From Candidatus Fermentibacterota bacterium (GTDB lineage: Bacteria; Fermentibacterota; Fermentibacteria; Fermentibacterales; JCC-6): a stretch of DNA of 58,689 bases. The position numbers and the translations under genes were made by a program. Below the pieces are notes generated by a model. The model made no database searches and was not told the DNA's origin. It saw only the letters and a program-made list of their open reading frames with translations. Of the stretch, positions 1-8,912 are shown in pieces. The stretch covers positions 1 to 58,689 of the forward strand of contig JAUVIR010000010.1 in NCBI GenBank assembly GCA_030592645.1, read 5' to 3'. Within the stretch, counting starts at the first letter, position 1, and every line of letters begins with the position of its first letter.

Positions 1-713
1 AAATAGAGGATTGTTACTACAGTCAAAGCAAGAAACATGCTGACCGGCAGGTCGCGTCCCGGTCGCTTTACTTCCTCCGATACACTTGTCACCTTTGTCA
101 GTCCTCCGAAGGCTACAAATACAAGGGCCGCTCCGGTAAGTATTCCGTTGAAGCCACCAGGGGCGATGGGTCTGAAGTGACCGGGGGATAGGTTAGTCAA
201 GCCGAATCCTGCAAACAGAGTCAGGGCAATGAGAAGTCCGGCAACAAGTACTATCTGAGTTTTCCCGGCATGTCCGGCACCTCTGAGGTTAAGAGCTGTG
301 AAGATAACGCAGCAAATCATAGCAAAAAGTCTGCCATTGATCTCGGGAGACAGAAACTCCATAAATATTCCAAGTCCGACAAAAGCAAAGGCGGTCTTGA
401 CCGATAGGGAGAACCAGGCCGCCAGCCCGGAGAGTGTACCTGCAAGAGGTCCTAAAGACCTGTCAATGAAGTAGTAGGTTCCCCCTGCCCTTGGCATTGC
501 AGTTGCTAGCTCAGCCTTGCTGAACATGGTCGGAATCACGAGAATTGCAGCTATGAGGTAGGAGAATATCACACCGGGGCCCGCCACTGTGTAAGCCAGT
601 GCAGGAAGGACAAAAAGCCCTGAGCTTATCATTGCACCTGTTGCTATGGAGAAAAGAGAGGGAATACCCAGATCCCTGGAAAGCTTGCCGTATTTTCCGG
701 TCTGGTGATTCAT
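1..713 (-). CDS. APC-family amino acid permease (C-terminus truncated by window edge)
   Basis: Reverse-strand reading from ATG at 713: MNHQTGKYGKLSRDLGIPSLFSIATGAMISSGLFVLPALAYTVAGPGVIFSYLIAAILVIPTMFSKAELATAMPRAGGTYYFIDRSLGP..., typical APC permease N-terminus. Runs off the left edge. Confidence 0.85.
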   Translation of the reverse strand, partial: MNHQTGKYGKLSRDLGIPSLFSIATGAMISSGLFVLPALAYTVAGPGVIFSYLIAAILVIPTMFSKAELATAMPRAGGTYYFIDRSLGPLAGTLSGLAAWFSLSVKTAFAFVGLGIFMEFLSPEINGRLFAMICCVIFTALNLRGAGHAGKTQIVLVAGLLIALTLFAGFGLTNLSPGHFRPIAPGGFNGILTGAALVFVAFGGLTKVTSVSEEVKRPGRDLPVSMFLALTVVTILY

Positions 714-781
714 TCGTTACCCCCTGAAGGCATTATTATCTTTTCCATGCAGTAAGTCCACCTCGTTCGGACGCGCTCCTA

Positions 782-1792
782 GTGGTTCATGTATATTACG
801 CAAAAGGAGGATACGTGAACTTACGGCGATATATCGAGAACACCTTCATTGAAACACTCAAACTCAGGAGCCTGCTCCCGGAAGGCTCGAAAATACTTGC
901 AGCCGTTTCAGGCGGGAGCGACTCTGTTGCGCTGCTGCAGCTTCTTCACCGGTTTGCCAACTATATGAATTGGGAGCTGGCTGTTCTTCATATCGACCAT
1001 CGAGCCAGAACCGAGAGTGGTGAAGATGGCGTTTTTGTAAAGAATCTTGCAGAAGGACTGGGCCTGCATTGTATTATTGAAGAAATATCACCACACGGAT
1101 CCGGATCTGTTGAAGGATATTTCAGTGCCGAAAGGAATAGGATCTACTGTAAAAATTCTTCGGATAACAGTCTTGTCGTCACGGGACATACGGCATCTGA
1201 CAGAGCAGAAACGCTTGTAATGAGACTGCTTGAAGGATCCGGACTCAGGGGTCTGGGGGGGATGGATTACTTCGGGCGGGGACCAGTTCGCAGACCGCTG
1301 CTGGATTTTACACGGAGTGAACTTCGCGATTACCTTAAAACAATCGGACAGAACTGGGTAGAGGATCCGACGAATCAGGAGGATTTCTTTCTCAGGAACA
1401 GGATCCGTCATAGTGTTATACCTGTGCTTGAATCCATATCGCCGGGAAGCACGTATGCAATAGCAAGATCTTCGGCGAATCTGTCCCAGTGGAGGGATGT
1501 TACAGCCGGTATTATCGATGAATCTCTTGACAAGCTTCTTGATGGAGATACATTTAAAGCAGACAAATACTTGAATTTGCCAAAAGCTGTAAGGCTTGGA
1601 ATTCTGTGGGCTGTGAGCGGTCGACCCAGGGGCGGAAAGCTTGAAATAGAAAAAACCGACAGGTGGATTCTTAGTAAGAAAGAAGGATTTCATATTCTTC
1701 CCGGAGGTACGAGGATCACGGTTGAAGGCGGCAGGATTCGTATCCGGAAACCCTTGAGAACAGCTGGAAAGGTAGAAAATGAAGAGCAATGA
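782..1792 (+). CDS. tilS: tRNA(Ile)-lysidine synthase
   Basis: PP-loop SGGSDSVALL, followed by HIDHRAR and GHTASDRAETLVMRLLEGSGLRGLGGM. Adjacent to hpt and ftsH, as in many bacteria. Confidence 0.9.
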   Translation: MVHVYYAKGGYVNLRRYIENTFIETLKLRSLLPEGSKILAAVSGGSDSVALLQLLHRFANYMNWELAVLHIDHRARTESGEDGVFVKNLAEGLGLHCIIEEISPHGSGSVEGYFSAERNRIYCKNSSDNSLVVTGHTASDRAETLVMRLLEGSGLRGLGGMDYFGRGPVRRPLLDFTRSELRDYLKTIGQNWVEDPTNQEDFFLRNRIRHSVIPVLESISPGSTYAIARSSANLSQWRDVTAGIIDESLDKLLDGDTFKADKYLNLPKAVRLGILWAVSGRPRGGKLEIEKTDRWILSKKEGFHILPGGTRITVEGGRIRIRKPLRTAGKVENEEQ

Positions 1793-2306
1793 CTGGGATG
1801 TGCTGATCTCTTCGGTTCAAATTCAGGAAGCTATCAGGAAGCTTGGAGCGGAGCTTACAGAGATTTATTCAGGCAAAAAGATCGTTGTTATACCACTTCT
1901 CAAGGGTGGTTTCATGTTTGCTGCCGATCTTGTCCGCAGCATGGGCATCGATCTGCAGATTGAGTTCCTCGGTGCGGCAAGCTACGGGGAACAGACCAGA
2001 TCATCCGGAGAGGTTCGTCTTACCCTTGATACGACCCTTCCTCTGGCAGACCGCGATGTCCTGCTGGTGGAGGATATTGTAGACACAGGACTTACACTGG
2101 CATATATTCAGCAGCTGATCAGATCAAGAAATCCAGCCTCCCTTCGTACGGTTGTACTGCTTGATAAAAAGACCAGACGGCAGGTTGATGTAGATTTGCA
2201 CGAATGCGTATTCAGTATTCCTGACAGGTTCGTATTCGGATACGGACTGGACAGCCCGGGGGGATTTGGTCGCAATCTTCCCGATATCGTAGCACTTAAA
2301 GATTAA
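1779..2306 (+). CDS. hpt: hypoxanthine phosphoribosyltransferase
   Basis: PRTase signature VLLVEDIVDTGLTL. Overlaps the tilS 3' end by 14 nt. Confidence 0.92.
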   Translation: MKSNDWDVLISSVQIQEAIRKLGAELTEIYSGKKIVVIPLLKGGFMFAADLVRSMGIDLQIEFLGAASYGEQTRSSGEVRLTLDTTLPLADRDVLLVEDIVDTGLTLAYIQQLIRSRNPASLRTVVLLDKKTRRQVDVDLHECVFSIPDRFVFGYGLDSPGGFGRNLPDIVALKD

Positions 2307-2321
2307 AAAACCGGGAGTCTC

Positions 2322-4358
2322 ATGAACCAGGATGATAAACGAAAACCAGGCAAAATACCTTTGCAGCCGTTGACTTCAGGCTGTTCTGTCAAAACTCTTA
2401 CAATGTGGCTGCTGATGGCTCTGATAGCTTTCACAGTATTCCGGCTTTTCGATACCGGTGCTGAGAGAATTGAAATACCCTATTCCGGTGATTCGGGCTT
2501 GATGGACTATATCAGCCGGGATAAAGTGGAATCAGTTGTCATTGAAACCGGCGGATCTATTAATGGTGAATTCACTTTCCCTGTGGTTAAAGATGGTGTC
2601 GAATACAGCGGATTCGTGAGCTTCATTCCTTTTGAGAATACCGGAGTACTCGATTCACTGGCCGCTCATAATGTCCTGGTAACAGCCAAACCGCCAAACG
2701 AACTGCTGGCTCAGATACTCTCCTTCATTCCCTTCCTGCTTCTGATCGGCTTTTTCATCTACTTCATGAGAAAGGCTGGAGGAGGCGGTAAGGCATTCTC
2801 ATTCGGTAAAAGCAGAGCCAGGCTCTTTTCCAGCGATAAACCTCAGGTTACGTTTGAGGATGTGGCCGGAGCGGACGAAGCAAAAGCCGAATTAGTTGAG
2901 GTTATTGAATTCCTTAATAAGCCTGACAAGTTCCGTCGCCTTGGTGGAAAGGTTCCCAAAGGCGTACTGCTTGTCGGAAGACCCGGAACAGGTAAAACCC
3001 TTCTGGCGAAAGCGGTTGCCGGGGAAGCAAAAGTTCCTTTCTATTCAATGAGCGGTTCCGATTTTGTTGAAATGTTCGTAGGAGTAGGTGCCAGCCGGGT
3101 CAGAGATCTTTTTGTACAGGGTAAATCCAAGGCGCCCTGCATTATTTTCATCGATGAGATTGATGCGGTAGGAAGACACAGGGGAGCCGGGCTAGGAGGA
3201 GGACACGATGAGAGGGAACAGACTCTGAACGCCCTTCTTGTAGAGATGGATGGCTTCGAGGAGAATGCCGGAGTTATTGTAATGGCGGCAACAAACCGAC
3301 CCGATGTTCTGGACCCCGCACTTCTGCGGCCTGGCAGATTTGATCGCCGGATTGTCGTGAGCATGCCGGATGTCAAGGGTCGCGAGGCTATCCTGAAAGT
3401 ACACACTCGTAAAATGCCGGTTGGTTCGAAGGTCAGGCTTGAAAAGGTTGCAAGAAGTACTCCCGGTTTCAGCGGTGCCGATCTTGAAAGCCTGGCAAAT
3501 GAGGCTGCTCTGAGGGCTGCAAGACGAGGTGCAAAGAAGGTTGAACAGGAAGATTTCGACTATGCTGTTGATCGCATAATACTCGGGCTGGAGCGAAAGA
3601 GTATCATTATCAGCCCGGATCAGAAAAAGTGTACCGCCTATCACGAGAGCGGACATGCCGTAGTCGGCATTTTCGTCCCCGAAGCCGATCCAATACATAA
3701 AATCACGATCGTCCCCCGGGGAATGGCTATGGGTGTGACCAGTTTTCTTCCATCCGACGATCGATACAACTACACTGAAAAGAAGCTTCTCAGTATGCTC
3801 GCCACATTAATGGGGGGCAGGGCTTCTGAAAATCTCTTCCTTGAAACTCTGAGCACAGGAGCAGGGAACGATCTGGAAAAGGCGACCGAACTTGCGAGAA
3901 AGATGGTCTGTGAATGGGGAATGAGCAAGGAACTTGGCCCTGTAGCGCATGCACAATCGGGAGATATGATCTTTCTCGGAAGGGAATTTAATAAAACCAG
4001 GGATTACAGTGAGCATACAGCCAGGGTGATAGATTCAGAGGTAAAGAGGATCGTTGAGGAAGCGTATAGCGTTGCTCTTGAATTATTGAATGATAACCGG
4101 GACATTGTTGATGAAATAGCTGAGCAGCTTCTGGAAAAAGAAACGATTTCAAGCAGTGAGATAAATGACATATTCGGGGAACTGCGCCCTGATATGGGTC
4201 CTATACCCTCCCTTCCACCCATTTCTGAGATCGGGGAAACGGTCGATTCTTCAAATGATAATCCTGAACAAGAAGAGGAAGTCCACGAAAATGATGGATC
4301 TGAAGAAAATAGAGCAGGGAGTGAAACTGATACTGGAGGGAGTGGGGGAGAATCCTGA
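2322..4358 (+). CDS. ftsH: ATP-dependent zinc metalloprotease FtsH
   Basis: N-terminal TM segments, AAA motifs [18 protein letters not shown] and [12 protein letters not shown], zinc motif HESGH. Acidic low-complexity tail. Confidence 0.97.
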   Translation: MNQDDKRKPGKIPLQPLTSGCSVKTLTMWLLMALIAFTVFRLFDTGAERIEIPYSGDSGLMDYISRDKVESVVIETGGSINGEFTFPVVKDGVEYSGFVSFIPFENTGVLDSLAAHNVLVTAKPPNELLAQILSFIPFLLLIGFFIYFMRKAGGGGKAFSFGKSRARLFSSDKPQVTFEDVAGADEAKAELVEVIEFLNKPDKFRRLGGKVPKGVLLVGRPGTGKTLLAKAVAGEAKVPFYSMSGSDFVEMFVGVGASRVRDLFVQGKSKAPCIIFIDEIDAVGRHRGAGLGGGHDEREQTLNALLVEMDGFEENAGVIVMAATNRPDVLDPALLRPGRFDRRIVVSMPDVKGREAILKVHTRKMPVGSKVRLEKVARSTPGFSGADLESLANEAALRAARRGAKKVEQEDFDYAVDRIILGLERKSIIISPDQKKCTAYHESGHAVVGIFVPEADPIHKITIVPRGMAMGVTSFLPSDDRYNYTEKKLLSMLATLMGGRASENLFLETLSTGAGNDLEKATELARKMVCEWGMSKELGPVAHAQSGDMIFLGREFNKTRDYSEHTARVIDSEVKRIVEEAYSVALELLNDNRDIVDEIAEQLLEKETISSSEINDIFGELRPDMGPIPSLPPISEIGETVDSSNDNPEQEEEVHENDGSEENRAGSETDTGGSGGES

Positions 4359-4863
4359 CAGAGAAGGTCTGAAGGAGACCCCCTACCGCGTATCCAGGTC
4401 AATGGCCGAACTGTGCCGGGGTCTGAACCCTGAAGAGATCATGCCTGTTAAGACCATGTCCTGTAAAGGTCAGAACGAAATGATCATAGTTAAGGACATC
4501 AGTTTTTCATCTTTGTGCGAGCATCATCTGCTGCCCTTTATCGGCAGGTGTGATGTCGTCTATCTCCCCGCAAACGATCGTATAGCAGGTTTGTCATCAA
4601 TTGTTGAGATGGTTGAAACGATGGCTGCCAGACCGACAATTCAGGAGAGACTTACAACCGAAATAGCGGATAGACTTATGACCGAACTATCTGCCAAGGG
4701 TGTCATGGTCGTGATGGAAGCTGAACATATGTGCCTGGCCATGCGTGGAGTGAAGAAACGTGATTCGAGGATAGTTACATCAGCTATGCGCGGGTATCTG
4801 AAAAAGCTTGAAACAAGGACAGAAGCACTTTCCCTCATCGGAAGAGCGATAAGAGTAACCTGA
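4291..4863 (+). CDS. folE: GTP cyclohydrolase I
   Basis: FolE motifs [12 protein letters not shown] and SLCEHHLLPFIGRCDVVYLP. Likely start ATG 4291 ([26 protein letters not shown]), inside the 3' end of ftsH. Confidence 0.92.
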   Translation: MMDLKKIEQGVKLILEGVGENPDREGLKETPYRVSRSMAELCRGLNPEEIMPVKTMSCKGQNEMIIVKDISFSSLCEHHLLPFIGRCDVVYLPANDRIAGLSSIVEMVETMAARPTIQERLTTEIADRLMTELSAKGVMVVMEAEHMCLAMRGVKKRDSRIVTSAMRGYLKKLETRTEALSLIGRAIRVT

Positions 4864-6059
4864 TGAAAATCAGGAAGCTCCATATTTCCAGCGATGATCA
4901 GTGGCGCAGAGAACTGAATTCTATCGGAGCTGACCCCGGTACCTGGGACAGGCTTTCAATGAAATGCAGAATATGCGTTTTTTCCACGGGACTTCTATCA
5001 TCGACAGCAGCGAATATTCTTAAGCAATGCATGCTATCCGGTGGCGCTGACGCCATAGTTTCAAGACAGACTGTTTCCTGCAACACAAGTGAGACCAGAG
5101 CACTGATCGTAGGGACAATAAAGCAGATATCGCGTGGGTGTGAATCGCTTATCGGACAGCCGTTTGGACTCCCGGAACTTGCAAATGAGCTCAGAGCTGC
5201 GTTGAAAGAATCTCCCTGTCTGCCTGATAAGATACACACATGCGGTAAGGTTCTTGATTTCAGCAGACGACCATTGATAATGGGTATTCTGAATGTAACA
5301 CCAGATTCTTTCAGCGATGGCGGGGATTTTCTTGATCCTGAGACAGCGATCAAGCATGCCAGATCAATGACTGCTTATGGAGCAGATATCTTAGATATAG
5401 GAGCGGAATCCACCAGACCCGGATCACTGCCGGTACCTCCTGCCGTACAGCTTGAACGATTGCTTCCCATAGTGGAATCGCTTTCTGATGACTGCAGGGC
5501 TGTTATCTCAATCGATACTGCCAGCGCGGAGGTGGCGGACACTCTTCTTTCGGCGGGGGCTGAGATGATAAACGATGTAACTGCCATGTCCGACCCTGCA
5601 ATGGCAGAAGTAGTAGCGAAAGCGGATGTTCCTGTAGTTCTTATGCACATGCAGGGAAAACCTGCGACTATGCAGGATAGACCGGAATACACTGATGTTG
5701 TTGAAGAAGTTTACGCGTTTATGGAGAAGAGAATCGCAGCAGCAGTTGAATCGGGGATAGCAAGGGAGCGAATTATCGTTGATCCGGGAATAGGTTTTGG
5801 TAAAAGACTTGAGGATAATATTCAGCTCATCTCAAGACTTGCGGAATTCAAATGGCTTGGCTGCAGAGTTCTCCTTGGACATTCACGAAAGAGTTTTCTC
5901 GGCATGCTGACCGGAATCAGAGAACCCTCTGTACTTGAAACTGGTACGCACGCTGTAACTGCACTATCTTTCAACTGTGCGGATATCGTGAGGGTTCATG
6001 ATGTTGAGGGAACAAAGCAGGTTCTCAGCGTTTCGAGGGAGTTTGGACAGAGAATATGA
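4863..6059 (+). CDS. folP: dihydropteroate synthase with N-terminal extension
   Basis: RPLIMGILNVTPDSFSDGGDF; DIGAESTRPGS; GHSRKSFLG. About 135 aa precede the core domain. Confidence 0.93.
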   Translation: MKIRKLHISSDDQWRRELNSIGADPGTWDRLSMKCRICVFSTGLLSSTAANILKQCMLSGGADAIVSRQTVSCNTSETRALIVGTIKQISRGCESLIGQPFGLPELANELRAALKESPCLPDKIHTCGKVLDFSRRPLIMGILNVTPDSFSDGGDFLDPETAIKHARSMTAYGADILDIGAESTRPGSLPVPPAVQLERLLPIVESLSDDCRAVISIDTASAEVADTLLSAGAEMINDVTAMSDPAMAEVVAKADVPVVLMHMQGKPATMQDRPEYTDVVEEVYAFMEKRIAAAVESGIARERIIVDPGIGFGKRLEDNIQLISRLAEFKWLGCRVLLGHSRKSFLGMLTGIREPSVLETGTHAVTALSFNCADIVRVHDVEGTKQVLSVSREFGQRI

Positions 6060-6868
6060 TGATACAGCCACTGGGACACTCCATCATCAGCGGTTTCTGG
6101 CTAGCGCAGCTGGCAAACATCATCATTATTGCCTTTGTTCTAAGAATGCTGCTGAAGTACCTCTGGAGAACTCCTGCAATGCCTGTAATCCTGATGTTTA
6201 TTATCATTCTGCTGTTCGCAAATATTCTTGGCGGATTGGGATTCTTCACATTCACGTATCTCCTTCAGCTCCTGACACCTATTCTATTCATAGCTGTGGT
6301 GGTTATCTTCCATGAGGAGATAAAAGATTTACTGGGCACAATGGGTCGTAATCTGAGAAGATTCATAGGGCACGCTGATATCATCGAGCGCAGTGAGATC
6401 GAATCACTTGTTGAATCCTGTGTTCTCCTTAGAAAGCTCAGGCTCGGAGGACTCTTCGTGATGGAAAGAGATGAATCTCTTGAAAGCGTTTACGGTGATC
6501 CCGTCATGCTTGATAAACTCAGGATCAATCCTCCTGTAGTTGCTTCGCTTCTGCAGCCTCCGGGACTACTTCATGACGGCGCTATCATTATCAGTAACGG
6601 ACGCATTGTCGGAGCTAGAGCCATACTTCCTCTATCGCGCAGAACTTTTTTTGGAAGATCCAGGGCTAATAGACCCAGACCTGCTCTTGGAACCCGCCAT
6701 AGAGCGGCTATAGGAGTAACCGAAGTATCCGATGCGATAGCTGTTGTCGTAAGTGAGGAAACGGGTAATTTCAGCATCGCTCATGATGGAATTCTCGAGG
6801 AAGCCATTGTACTGGATGAGTTCGGCAAAAGACTTGTAGAGCTTACTTCGGAAAGAGAAAAGAATTAA
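6056..6868 (+). CDS. cdaA: diadenylate cyclase, membrane-bound CdaA type
   Basis: Three N-terminal TM helices; DAC motifs LHDGAIIISNGRI and LGTRHRAAIG. Confidence 0.9.
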   Translation: MMIQPLGHSIISGFWLAQLANIIIIAFVLRMLLKYLWRTPAMPVILMFIIILLFANILGGLGFFTFTYLLQLLTPILFIAVVVIFHEEIKDLLGTMGRNLRRFIGHADIIERSEIESLVESCVLLRKLRLGGLFVMERDESLESVYGDPVMLDKLRINPPVVASLLQPPGLLHDGAIIISNGRIVGARAILPLSRRTFFGRSRANRPRPALGTRHRAAIGVTEVSDAIAVVVSEETGNFSIAHDGILEEAIVLDEFGKRLVELTSEREKN

Positions 6869-6870
6869 CC

Positions 6871-7653
6871 GTGCTGGATAAGCTCAAGCAGGAGCTTGTC
6901 AATACTATTCATTCGGTCATCAGTAAATCCGTACAGAAGATGCCAGCAGCTTATCAGGATGCTTTGCATTCATGTGTCAGGCATAACTTCAATCTTGAAT
7001 TAAGTCTTCTTGCATGTGCCTCTTCAAGGTGGTGCGGTTCTACAGAGCAGAAAGGCATGCCCGCCGCAGTTGCTGCTTTCATGCTACGCGCAGGTATTAC
7101 AGTTCATCTTGAAGTAAGTGATTTCGCCGGAGTATTTGAAGGCTTACCTCAACTGCTTGATGAGAGGGATGACACTCTGGCCATTCTTGTCGGTGACGGA
7201 CTTATTGCGCTCGCTATCGAGTATCTTGCGGGCAACGGAGGGATGCACTCATCAAGGCTGGTTTCGGAGGCTGTTAAGGCTGTTGGAGCCAGTGGGATGC
7301 TTACAGGATTATCCATGGAAGTCGATCGTGCGGATGGAGTGGAAACGGCAGTTCCAGATGGACGGTCACTGTCTGAACTTTACAGCGGTCAGCTGGAAAG
7401 GTTTGCTTCTCATGGCGGGGCGCTTCTCGCAGGGGCATCGGATATGATGCTTGATGATGCGGCGTTGATAGGTGTCCTTACTGGACGGGCGAAGTTCCTT
7501 GTAAGGAAGGCTGAATTCAGTGAAGACAGGAATGAGAAAAAGGATCTTGCATTTCAGGCGGGGACTTTGATTGAACAGGCAGAGACTATAGTAGGTCACA
7601 AGCCAAACGCAGTATTATTCAACTCAATCATGTACTTATCAGACTTTCTCTAG
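6871..7653 (+). CDS. degenerate polyprenyl synthetase-like protein
   Basis: LLDERDDTLAILVGDGLIALAIEYLA, SEAVKAVGASGMLTGLSMEV and LYSGQLERFASHGGALLAGA resemble the isoprenyl diphosphate synthase framework (AILxGDxLLxxAFExLA; GxxGMxxGQxxDL; KTGxLI), but canonical DDxxD motifs are not evident. Confidence 0.55.
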   Translation: MLDKLKQELVNTIHSVISKSVQKMPAAYQDALHSCVRHNFNLELSLLACASSRWCGSTEQKGMPAAVAAFMLRAGITVHLEVSDFAGVFEGLPQLLDERDDTLAILVGDGLIALAIEYLAGNGGMHSSRLVSEAVKAVGASGMLTGLSMEVDRADGVETAVPDGRSLSELYSGQLERFASHGGALLAGASDMMLDDAALIGVLTGRAKFLVRKAEFSEDRNEKKDLAFQAGTLIEQAETIVGHKPNAVLFNSIMYLSDFL

Positions 7654-7678
7654 GGGACGTACCACACTTCTTCAACTT
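7653..7678 (+). repeat. left terminal inverted repeat
   Basis: GGGGACGTACCACACTTCTTCAACTT; perfect inverted match to 8887-8912. Confidence 0.95.
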
Positions 7679-7802
7679 GCTGGACCGTATATCAGCCAAT
7701 ATTTAAATATATGTGATTAAATAATTACTTTATATTGATATTATTCAGTAATGCTTTTCCCCACTTGAAACATTAGAGAAATATGCGTACACTATTAGTA
7801 CT

Positions 7803-8825
7803 ATGGCTAGATCAAGCAGATTGGACTGGAAAAGCGCGTTGCACCATGTCATGGCAAGGGGCATCGAGAAAAGCATTATATTCAAGAATGATAATGACAG
7901 AGCTCAGTTCGTATTCAGGATTGAGAGATGTGTTGTTGAAACAGGAGTGTCCATATATGCTTGGGCTTTGATGCCCAACCATATACACCTGCTTATCCGA
8001 ACGAAGGATATACCACTTTCAAAATTTATGCAGAAGCTTCTTACAGGTCATGCAAACTATTTTAACAAACAGCACGATCGAGTTGGACACCTTTTCCAGA
8101 ACCGCTACAAATCTATTCTTGTCCAGACTGAGAATTATCTTCTTAAACTCGTACGCTACATACATATAAATCCAGTGGAAGCAGGAATAGTAAGCAATTA
8201 TAGAATGCTTAAGATGTATCCCTGGACAGGCCATCCAGGATTGATTCATCCTGGTTACTATCCCTGGCAGGAAACCACTCAGGTACTGAATAGGTTTTCT
8301 GGCAATAAAACGGACAAGACTAAACAATACGGAAAGTTCATCGAAGAATCTGAAGAAATTGCATACCAGGATGGAAGGCTCAATAAAGGGACATTTCTAC
8401 TTGGTGCTAATGGGTTGCTCAGCCTTGATGAATCAGAAGAAGAGGAAATTGGGGGATACTCTCAGTATAGAGTACTTGGAGACGAAGAATTCGCTCGTAA
8501 GATCTATGAAAAGGTTAGTCATAGCAGAAAGGGTCAGCTAAGAGATCGCAGGATTGAACATGATTCAGTGATTAGAATTCTTGAATACGCTGCAAACAAA
8601 TGGAGAATCCCCAGAACTGCAATTACTTCAGGAGGACGTACAAGGACTGTATCCAAAGCACGAGAACTAGTTTGTTATATGCTTATTAATATCATGGGTA
8701 TGAGCCTCGTAGATTCCGGAAGAATACTTAATCTGAGCTGCCAGGGTGTCCGCGCTGCTGCAGATAGATTTCTACCCGATTATGAATTTGATATAGAAAT
8801 TGACAACATTCTATTCAAAGAATAA
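7803..8825 (+). CDS. REP-associated-type (Y1/IS200-like) transposase with DnaA-like C-terminal HTH region
   Basis: ALHHVMARGIEKSIIF, MPNHIHLLIRT (HxH metal motif), RYIHINPVEAGIV. C-terminus DSVIRILEYAANKWRIPRTAITSGGRTRTVSKARELVCYML resembles the DnaA domain IV-like region fused to some Y1 transposases. Confidence 0.9.
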   Translation: MARSSRLDWKSALHHVMARGIEKSIIFKNDNDRAQFVFRIERCVVETGVSIYAWALMPNHIHLLIRTKDIPLSKFMQKLLTGHANYFNKQHDRVGHLFQNRYKSILVQTENYLLKLVRYIHINPVEAGIVSNYRMLKMYPWTGHPGLIHPGYYPWQETTQVLNRFSGNKTDKTKQYGKFIEESEEIAYQDGRLNKGTFLLGANGLLSLDESEEEEIGGYSQYRVLGDEEFARKIYEKVSHSRKGQLRDRRIEHDSVIRILEYAANKWRIPRTAITSGGRTRTVSKARELVCYMLINIMGMSLVDSGRILNLSCQGVRAAADRFLPDYEFDIEIDNILFKE

Positions 8826-8886
8826 AAGCAAATCATATTCTCGTTTGAAGAGATTTAGTGTAATGTGTGGTAATAAATGCATCCAT

Positions 8887-8912
8887 AAGTTGAAGAAGTG
8901 TGGTACGTCCCC
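8887..8912 (-). repeat. right terminal inverted repeat
   Basis: AAGTTGAAGAAGTGTGGTACGTCCCC, exact inverted copy of 7653-7678. Confidence 0.95.

Larger units (their letters stand above)
7653..8912. mobile_element. Y1 transposase element bounded by 26-bp perfect inverted repeats
   Basis: Left GGGGACGTACCACACTTCTTCAACTT (7653-7678) is the exact reverse complement of AAGTTGAAGAAGTGTGGTACGTCCCC (8887-8912). Encloses a Y1_Tnp-type transposase. Confidence 0.88.
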
